A DNA stretch of 7,276 bases from Clostridia bacterium (GTDB taxonomy: Bacteria; Bacillota; Clostridia; Christensenellales; UBA1242): the NCBI GenBank assembly GCA_900768425.1, contig CAAGCR010000113.1, positions 1 through 7,276 of the forward strand, in the 5' to 3' direction. Each line of letters begins with the position of its first letter. Within the stretch, counting starts at the first letter, position 1. This document shows positions 1-3,912 of the stretch, in pieces. Both the position numbers and the translations under genes were made by a program. The notes below the pieces were generated by a model. The model ran no database searches. It saw only the letters and a program-made list of their open reading frames with translations, and had not been told where the DNA came from.

Positions 1-516
1 AAACGCAAAAGACATAATAGATGTTGATGTTGCAACTTCATATAAAAGTAAGTCACTTACATAAAAGCTATTGACAGAATTTTGCCTAATATTGTTGATT
101 ATATCTTCACAAGGCAAATTTCTTTTGCTTGCTATCATTAAATCATCTAGCGGATAAGCTTTAACTCCATTTCTTTGAAGTTCATAATAAAAAAGTTTTA
201 AACTACCTTGATTATCCACACCACATAACTGCACTTCTGTTATATTATTTTTTCTTAGATACTTTAACATAAGTTCGGTAAGACCATGACAGCGTTTAAC
301 AAAAACTCTGCTATTAGGTAATTTTTTAACAGCTAACTTAATTTCTTCTTTATCACTTAAACCACCCTCACAACTATTATTCTTATTTAATGCCACAAAC
401 TTTGTATAAATTATGTGTTCAAAATTATTACTAAGTAAATAATCATTAACCCGCTTTACATAGTCATTATTTTCACCTATAAAACCTTTTTGAGCATCAA
501 TAATTAAAATATCCAT
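1..516 (-). CDS. Isochorismatase-like cysteine hydrolase, active-site Cys replaced by Ser; 3' end outside window
   Basis: The first 172 residues are visible, starting at ATG (516-514). An AAGGG ribosome binding site at 527-531 lies about 10 nt upstream. The protein begins MDILIIDAQKGF, the beta-strand plus catalytic Asp (D7) and Gln (Q9) of the isochorismatase/nicotinamidase fold. YTKF (37-40) and VFVKR with Lys74 fit the second strand and the catalytic Lys. The segment LCGVDNQGSL (97-106) aligns by eye with the family's G-x-x-T-x-x-C-V nucleophile motif, but the nucleophile position is Ser105 (AGT) and the preceding Thr is Asn102. Family members hydrolyse amides or vinyl ethers through a Cys thioester. 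Without that Cys this protein may be non-hydrolytic, use another chemistry, or bind a ligand only. The downstream helix and strand (NGVKAYPLDDL, 116-126) are normal. Residues 140-172 do not obviously match the usual C-terminus. The fold is fairly certain; the substrate is unknown. Confidence 0.8.
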   Translation of the reverse strand, partial: MDILIIDAQKGFIGENNDYVKRVNDYLLSNNFEHIIYTKFVALNKNNSCEGGLSDKEEIKLAVKKLPNSRVFVKRCHGLTELMLKYLRKNNITEVQLCGVDNQGSLKLFYYELQRNGVKAYPLDDLMIASKRNLPCEDIINNIRQNSVNSFYVSDLLLYEVATSTSIMSFAF

Positions 517-534
517 ACACAAATATCCCTTTTG

Positions 535-549
535 ATGATACTATATCAT
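535..549 (-). promoter_or_regulatory. Short inverted repeat ATGATA-CTA-TATCAT in the hydrolase 5' leader
   Basis: A perfect 6-bp inverted repeat with a 3-nt centre lies just upstream of the hydrolase ribosome binding site. On the minus strand it overlaps a -10-like TATGAT (545-550), but no acceptable -35 box is seen at normal spacing. It could be a small operator or an mRNA hairpin. In DNA this AT-rich it could also be chance. Confidence 0.3.
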
Positions 550-718
550 ATTTTTACAAAAATAAAAAGTATTTTTTACAAAACTCAATAATTTTTTTAA
601 AAATTTTTCATATTTTGCAAAATTTCACCCATTTAAACCATTTTTATCACTTTTTTTCTTCAAAAACAAAAAAATTAATATAAAAAGAATACCGTAAAAA
701 ATTTTTAGGAAATAAAAG

Positions 719-734
719 TAGGGGAAATTTTTTC
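719..734. repeat. Solitary decayed arm of the GCAGGGGAAAC repeat
   Basis: TAGGGGAAATTTTTTC resembles one arm of the inverted-repeat element that starts 18 nt further on (compare CAGGGGAAACTTTTTT in the copy at 2953). No matching second arm is present, so it looks like a remnant of an older copy. Confidence 0.4.
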
Positions 735-751
735 TTATTTAAAGAAAACAA

Positions 752-824
752 TGCAGGGGAAACTTTGAAGCATAACGCTCCGCTTTTATGCTTGCGTATA
801 CTAGTATAAAAAGTTTCCCCTGCA
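752..824. repeat. Inverted-repeat element, copy A (73 bp, intact arms)
   Basis: Perfect 15-bp terminal arms TGCAGGGGAAACTTT (752-766) and their complement (810-824) enclose an inner 8-bp inverted repeat AAGCATAA/TTATGCTT (768-775 and 786-793) and a 12-bp palindrome TATACTAGTATA (797-808). The whole unit can fold as a branched hairpin on either strand. The same 73-bp layout recurs at 6626-6698, and a shortened form occurs at 2953-2990. It has no coding capacity. It may be a MITE-like mobile repeat, a REP-like element or a processed 3'-end hairpin. On the minus strand T-rich sequence follows, which leaves a role as terminator of the iscS-iscU operon open. Confidence 0.85.
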
Positions 825-911
825 CCCTTTCAAAGATTTTTCATTATTAGTTTGCAAATGTACTAAATTTTGCAAAACAACTAAAATTTGCTTAGTACTG
901 ACTTTCGCCCC
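825..911. repeat. Shared flank of copy A, ending GACTTTCGCCCC
   Basis: This stretch matches the sequence after copy B (2991-3086) in an ordered series of blocks: CCCTTTCAAA next to the arm, then TAGTTTGCAAA, then TGCAAAA.AA.TAAAA, then TTGCTTAG and GACTTTCGCCCC. Spacers between blocks differ in length. The repeat is therefore longer than its hairpin. Confidence 0.75.
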
Positions 912-922
912 CTGTCAGGGGG
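908..922. repeat. GC-rich hairpin CCCCCTG-T-CAGGGGG
   Basis: A 7-bp perfect inverted repeat around a single base is the most GC-rich spot in this gap. Allowing a realistic loop leaves at least a five-pair C/G stem. It starts where the flank shared with copy B ends; copy B has CCCCTTAACGG here and no such hairpin. Confidence 0.55.
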
Positions 923-931
923 GCTGGATAC

Positions 932-950
932 AAAAATTGCGACAATTTTT
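932..950. repeat. Inverted repeat AAAAATTG-CGA-CAATTTTT
   Basis: An 8-bp perfect inverted repeat with a 3-nt centre, followed by three more T residues on the plus strand. The stem is nearly all A/T, so a terminator role is weak. It is recorded as one of several closely packed palindromes in this gap. Confidence 0.4.
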
Positions 951-985
951 TTTAACTAGAGGGGTTTCCCTACCTTATAAAAAAA

Positions 986-1038
986 CTTCGGAGCATTACT
1001 ACTCAAACTAAATATTTTTGAATAGTATTTCTCCAAAG
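986..1038 (-). repeat. Long imperfect hairpin downstream of iscU
   Basis: Two 22-nt arms (986-1007 and 1017-1038) match at 18 of 22 positions around a 9-nt loop (1008-1016). The plus-strand RNA would carry two C-A mismatches that become U-G wobbles in the minus-strand RNA. The fold is thus better in the direction of iscS-iscU transcription. It lies about 150 nt past the iscU stop and could be a 3'-UTR or transcript-end structure. No counterpart exists near copy B. Confidence 0.55.
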
Positions 1039-1060
1039 TATTAAGCATAAATTAAACCTC

Positions 1061-1103
1061 TCAGTCACACATTCGTGTGCCAGCTCCCCACGAGCTCGGG
1101 AGC
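1061..1103. repeat. Paired small hairpins resembling a gut-Firmicutes intergenic repeat
   Basis: Two hairpins lie side by side: CACAC-ATTC-GTGTG (1066-1079) and GCTCCC/GGGAGC (1083-1088 and 1098-1103). They are preceded by CTCTCAGTC and joined by CCA. From memory this order (CTCTCAGTC, stem, GCCAGCTCCC, loop, GGGAGC) resembles an abundant intergenic repeat in gut clostridia. That resemblance is recalled, not computed. Confidence 0.5.
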
Positions 1104-1143
1104 AAAAACTTAGGAACTAACTCAAACTTGTATAAACTTAACA

Positions 1144-1193
1144 TTAATTCATCAGTTATCATTTTTCATTCAATATTTGTTGCGTTAGCGACA
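1144..1193. repeat. 50-bp terminal block of the composite repeat, next to the iscU stop
   Basis: This block aligns without gaps to 3171-3220 at 40 of 50 positions and ends in a hairpin TGTTGC-GTTA-GCGACA (1178-1193). Its last base touches the iscU stop codon. Relative to the second copy, one stem base has changed (A to G), giving a U-G pair in the plus-strand RNA. The upstream part is an AT-rich run of short near-repeats (ATTCATCA, TTATCA, TTCATT). Confidence 0.8.
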
Positions 1194-1643
1194 TTAATCT
1201 TCGTGATGGTCATGTTCGTGAATGCAAGGGCAATTAACTTTTTTGTAGCATTCTTCATCGTAGGCTATGCCGTTTTTGTCGTAATAGTCTTTAACTGCGG
1301 CCTTTACTGCCTCTTCAGCCAAAACCGAGCAATGGATTTTATGTGCTGGCAATCCGCCTAGTGCTTCTACTACTGCTTTGTTTGATAATTCTAGTGCTTT
1401 TGATATAGGTTGCCCTTTTATCATTTCGGTTGCTATTGATGATGTCGCAATGGCACTACCGCAACCAAAAGTCATAAATTTTACATCGGTTATTACTTGT
1501 GTATCTTTATCTACTTTAATATACATACGCATAATATCACCGCATTTTGCATTACCAACTTCACCTATTCCATCGGCATCTGGCATTTCGCCTACGTTGC
1601 GTGGATTTCTGAAATGGTCCATAACTTTTTCACTATAAAGCAT
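1194..1643 (-). CDS. iscU: Fe-S cluster assembly scaffold protein IscU (NifU N-terminal type)
   Basis: The 149-residue protein is the scaffold on which sulfur from IscS and iron are assembled into Fe-S clusters in the cytoplasm, before transfer to target proteins. The three cluster cysteines are in their family contexts: Cys34 in NAKCGD with Asp36, Cys61 in FGCGSA, and Cys105 in HKIHCS with His104 before it. The HC pair and the lack of an insertion near residue 40-60 mark it as IscU/NifU type rather than SufU type. The start MLYSEKVMDHFRNPRNVG is the standard N-terminus. AAGGAG at 1653-1658 lies 9 nt upstream, inside iscS. The genes overlap by 11 bp, so translation is probably coupled. Unusual is the C-terminal tail with Cys132, Cys138, Cys140 and His142, 144, 146, 147, a possible extra metal-binding segment. 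The stop is TAA at 1196-1194. Identification is very secure. Confidence 0.97.
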   Translation of the reverse strand: MLYSEKVMDHFRNPRNVGEMPDADGIGEVGNAKCGDIMRMYIKVDKDTQVITDVKFMTFGCGSAIATSSIATEMIKGQPISKALELSNKAVVEALGGLPAHKIHCSVLAEEAVKAAVKDYYDKNGIAYDEECYKKVNCPCIHEHDHHED

Positions 1644-2817
1644 ATTTTCTCTCTCCTTTTTGTAATTCGTCCCAAACTGGGCTCATTTTTCTTAAATAAT
1701 CAACTACTTCCGGCACAGCCTTAATTGTTGCATCAATTTCTTCTTCGGTTGTATATTTTGAAAGTGTCAAACGCAAACTTCCATGTGCAACTTCGTGCGC
1801 AAGACCTATTGCCAAAAGCACGTGGCTTGGGTCAAGTGAACCGCTTGTGCAAGCAGAACCACTTGATGCACAAATACCTTTTTCATCAAGCAAAAGTAAC
1901 AAACTTTCACCTTCAATTCCTTCAAAGCACATATTAAAATTATTTGGCAAGCGTTTTTCTAAATCGCCATTAATTTTGCTATGTGGTATTTTTTTAAGTT
2001 CAGTAAATAGCTTATCACGCAAATATTTTTCGCGTTTTGCAGTTTCTTCCATCTCGCTTGTAGCATCTTTTAATGCTGTTGCAAGACCTACAATACCCGG
2101 CAAGTTTTCAGTTCCGGCTCTGCGGTTTCTCTCTTGTGCTCCACCATAAATAAAATTAAAAAGTGGTGTGCCTTTGCGACAATATAACGCGCCAACACCT
2201 TTTGGTGCGTGGAATTTATGTCCTGACATAGAAAGCATATCTATGTTCATTTTAGCAACATCAATAGGTAAATGTCCGACTGCTTGAACGGCATCTGTGT
2301 GAAAAATTATTCCCTTTTCACGACAAATTTTGCCTATTTCTTCAACTGGTTGAATTGTGCCTATTTCGTTATTCGCAAACATAATTGTAACCAACACTGT
2401 ATCTGGGCGAATGGCATTTTTTAAATCTTCAACTTTAACAATTCCATTTTCATAAACCGGCAAATATGTCACTTCAAAACCTTGTTTTTTTAATTCATCT
2501 AAGGTGTGCAAAATTGCGTGATGTTCAATTGCCGAAGTTATAATATGTTTTTTGCCTTTTAATGCACCATATTTTGCTGCACTGTTTAATGCCCAGTTAT
2601 CACTTTCGCTTCCGCCAGAAGTGAAATAAATTTCATCGGCATTGGCATTTAAACATTTTGCAACATCTGCTCTTGCACTCTCCAAATATTCTTTTGCAAT
2701 TTGTCCAGCCGTATGCAAACTACTTGCATTGCCATATATTTCATTAAAAAATGGATTGATTTTTTTTAAAACATTATCAGAAACTTTTGTTGTTCCCGCA
2801 TTATCTAAATATATCAA
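1633..2817 (-). CDS. iscS: Cysteine desulfurase IscS/NifS (PLP-dependent), TTG start
   Basis: The 394-residue enzyme removes sulfur from L-cysteine, giving alanine and an enzyme persulfide that supplies IscU, encoded next in the operon. Family landmarks are all present: the N-terminal MIYLDNAGTT, His99 and His100 (IEHH) over the cofactor, Asp175 and Gln178 (HTDAVQ) contacting PLP, the Schiff-base Lys201 in SGHKFHAPKG, the RRAGTEN loop (232-238), and the persulfide Cys323 in SSGSACTSGS. Length matches group I desulfurases. The start codon is TTG (2817-2815), because the canonical N-terminus begins there and AGGAGA (2826-2831) sits 8 nt upstream. No ATG fits. A perfect consensus promoter lies further upstream, and the TAG stop lies inside iscU. 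No Rrf2/IscR-type regulator gene is in the window. iscS rather than nifS is chosen because there are no nitrogenase genes nearby; the two cannot be told apart by sequence alone. Confidence 0.96.
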   Translation of the reverse strand: MIYLDNAGTTKVSDNVLKKINPFFNEIYGNASSLHTAGQIAKEYLESARADVAKCLNANADEIYFTSGGSESDNWALNSAAKYGALKGKKHIITSAIEHHAILHTLDELKKQGFEVTYLPVYENGIVKVEDLKNAIRPDTVLVTIMFANNEIGTIQPVEEIGKICREKGIIFHTDAVQAVGHLPIDVAKMNIDMLSMSGHKFHAPKGVGALYCRKGTPLFNFIYGGAQERNRRAGTENLPGIVGLATALKDATSEMEETAKREKYLRDKLFTELKKIPHSKINGDLEKRLPNNFNMCFEGIEGESLLLLLDEKGICASSGSACTSGSLDPSHVLLAIGLAHEVAHGSLRLTLSKYTTEEEIDATIKAVPEVVDYLRKMSPVWDELQKGERKYAL

Positions 2818-2839
2818 TTTTTTAATCTCCTTTAATTCC

Positions 2840-2852
2840 TACTATTTTAGTA
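2840..2852 (-). promoter_or_regulatory. Operator-like inverted repeat in the iscS leader
   Basis: TACTA-TTT-TAGTA is a 5-bp perfect inverted repeat placed where transcription should start, between the -10 box and the ribosome binding site. A repressor bound here could block the operon. Isc operons are often controlled by Rrf2-type regulators, but this site is short, and matching it to any regulator would be a guess. Confidence 0.3.
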
Positions 2853-2859
2853 TGAATTG

Positions 2860-2888
2860 ATTATATAAAATTAAACCTAACTTGTCAA
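2860..2888 (-). promoter_or_regulatory. Perfect-consensus sigma-A promoter of iscS-iscU
   Basis: On the minus strand TTGACA (2883-2888) and TATAAT (2860-2865) are separated by exactly 17 nt, identical to the housekeeping consensus. The predicted start is near 2853, giving a leader of about 35 nt that carries AGGAGA at 2826-2831 before the TTG start. The leader is too short for a typical riboswitch. Confidence 0.88.
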
Positions 2889-2952
2889 GATTATTTATCT
2901 TTCGTGAAAAAATTTTTTGACTTTTGTGTTTTTGGGAGTAATGGTAAAAATA

Positions 2953-2990
2953 TGCAGGGGAAACTTTTTTACAAAAAGTTTTCCCCTGCA
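2953..2990. repeat. Inverted-repeat element, copy B (38 bp, interior deleted)
   Basis: The arms are the same as in copy A (TGCAGGGGAAAC... and ...GTTTTCCCCTGCA), with a one-base length difference in the A/T part, but they meet over a loop of only a few bases. The interior palindromes of copy A are missing. As minus-strand RNA the hairpin is followed by TATTTTT, so it could serve as terminator for the ATPase/SH3-like operon 230 nt past its last stop codon. Confidence 0.8.
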
Positions 2991-3086
2991 CCCTTTCAAA
3001 AATTTCACATATTTGAGATAATAGTTTGCAAACTTATTTAAATATGCAAAATAATTAAAAACTTGCTTAGCAATGACTTTCGCCCC
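2991..3086. repeat. Shared flank of copy B, ending GACTTTCGCCCC
   Basis: The same ordered blocks as at 825-911 are present: CCCTTTCAAA, TAGTTTGCAAA, ATGCAAAATAATTAAAA, then CTTGCTTAGCAATGACTTTC and GCCCC. Internal spacers differ, which indicates old divergence rather than a recent duplication. Confidence 0.75.
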
Positions 3087-3170
3087 TTAACGGAGAGTAA
3101 AAGTTTGTAATTATCAAAAGTTTGGTGTTGATGATAAAGTCTGCTATACTCAAAATTGTTTTATTTAACA

Positions 3171-3220
3171 ATAATTCATCAATCATCAGTCTTCATTTAT
3201 CATTTGTTGCGATAGCAACA
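3171..3220. repeat. 50-bp terminal block of the composite repeat, next to the SH3-like gene stop
   Basis: This is the counterpart of 1144-1193 (40 of 50 identical, no gaps). It ends in a perfect hairpin TGTTGC-GATA-GCAACA (3205-3220), two bases from the stop codon of the upstream gene. The hairpin is a perfect 6-bp inverted repeat and so can form on either strand. Confidence 0.8.
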
Positions 3221-3222
3221 CA

Positions 3223-3912
3223 CTATTTTCTGCCCTTTCCTTTTTTACCTTTTACTCCAAAGATTATTAGTACTAGCGAAGCGGTGGTTATTATTATTAA
3301 AATTGTGCCGATTAGAGTTCTTGAAATTCCGCTTGTTTTTAGTGCGGTGGTTTTTATATAGGACATCACACTTTCGCCATCGGCGTTTAGGTATTGAATT
3401 TGTGTATATTCTTGCGATTTATTATAACCGCTTAAAATTCTTACTTTTGTGCCGTTTGTTAATTTTTCGCCTGTTTCTTCATAATTATTGCCATTTAAAT
3501 TATATATTTTGCAATCTGATGTAACTGTTGCGTTATAATTAATTTTAATTTGTGGTGATGATATACTTGCATCTGCCACTTGAGATTTGAACACATAGCC
3601 AAAGGTGTATTCGTTTACGCTTATTTCAACCTTATAATATTCATAACCATCTTCTCCTGTTATGACATCGCCTATTGTATTGAATTTTTGATTATATTTA
3701 TATGTCGCAATAACTTTATTATTTTCATCTGAGATGTTTGTAAGAGAGTACACATTTGCGTTAGAATAAATAACTCTAACCTGAGTAGGGGCATCTGCTT
3801 TTAAGGTATTACCACCAAAACTTAGGCAAAATGAAAATAATGTGCAAATTAGTGCAAAACACATTAAACAAATATTTTTTATTTTTTTATTTTTTAATAA
3901 ATAATTTTTCAT
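3223..3912 (-). CDS. Secreted, C-terminally membrane-anchored protein with two SH3-like domains
   Basis: No gene name is recognised. The 229 residues show a basic N-terminus and hydrophobic stretch (about 13-33), forming a signal peptide with a likely cleavage site after KADA (38-41). Two similar beta-rich segments follow (about 44-113 and 122-193). Each has a strand, an xVYxL or xIYNL turn, a basic middle and a terminal Gly-Tyr or Ser-Tyr, the pattern of bacterial SH3-like (SH3b) domains. One transmembrane helix (about 198-220) and a cytoplasmic KGKKGKGRK tail complete the protein. There is no LPxTG motif, so anchoring is by the helix, not by sortase. SH3b domains often bind cell-wall peptides. 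The ATG directly follows the ATPase stop (TAAATG, no gap) and has only a weak GAAGATGAAGAA ribosome binding site, so translation is probably coupled. This suggests an accessory role for the ATPase or wall sensing. The architecture is well supported; the function is inferred. Confidence 0.75.
   Translation of the reverse strand: MKNYLLKNKKIKNICLMCFALICTLFSFCLSFGGNTLKADAPTQVRVIYSNANVYSLTNISDENNKVIATYKYNQKFNTIGDVITGEDGYEYYKVEISVNEYTFGYVFKSQVADASISSPQIKINYNATVTSDCKIYNLNGNNYEETGEKLTNGTKVRILSGYNKSQEYTQIQYLNADGESVMSYIKTTALKTSGISRTLIGTILIIITTASLVLIIFGVKGKKGKGRK

Larger units (their letters stand above)
517..1193. other. Gene-free interval between the hydrolase and iscU, built of repeats and hairpins
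   Basis: No credible gene is seen. Both flanking genes are on the minus strand, so this interval is the iscU 3' flank and the hydrolase 5' flank. Roughly 551-720 is A/T homopolymer-rich sequence with no recognisable element except a weak promoter region near the hydrolase. From 719 to 1193 it is a mosaic: a solo repeat arm, a 73-bp inverted-repeat element, a shared flank, several hairpins and a terminal block that abuts the iscU stop. Each is listed separately. Confidence 0.7.
2818..3222. other. Gene-free interval between the SH3-like gene and iscS
   Basis: This gap holds the iscS promoter and leader (2818-2888), about 60 nt of unremarkable AT-rich DNA, then the second composite repeat: short hairpin at 2953-2990, shared flank to 3086, a linker of 84 nt, and the 50-bp terminal block at 3171-3220. 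No credible gene is seen on either strand. Confidence 0.7.

Noticed and set aside
752..824. Transposon with an encoded transposase
   Set aside because: The element has good inverted arms but only 73 bp and no reading frame, and no transposase gene is in the window. No clear target-site duplication could be seen, so it is listed only as a repeat.
1077..1361. Plus-strand reading frame of 94 codons starting in the repeat region
   Set aside because: Its first half translates the intergenic repeat (including the block that recurs at 3171-3220) and its second half is antisense to iscU. It has no ribosome binding site or family resemblance.
2818..2860. Possible riboswitch or attenuator before iscS
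   Set aside because: The leader from the predicted RNA start to the TTG codon is about 35 nt, too short for a known riboswitch class, and it contains no terminator-like stem.
3122..3361. Plus-strand reading frame of 79 codons
   Set aside because: It translates the second copy of the 50-bp repeat block and then runs antisense to the SH3-like gene. Its similarity to the 1077-1361 frame (SSIIS/SSVII...FVAxAT) comes from the repeat, not from shared protein function.
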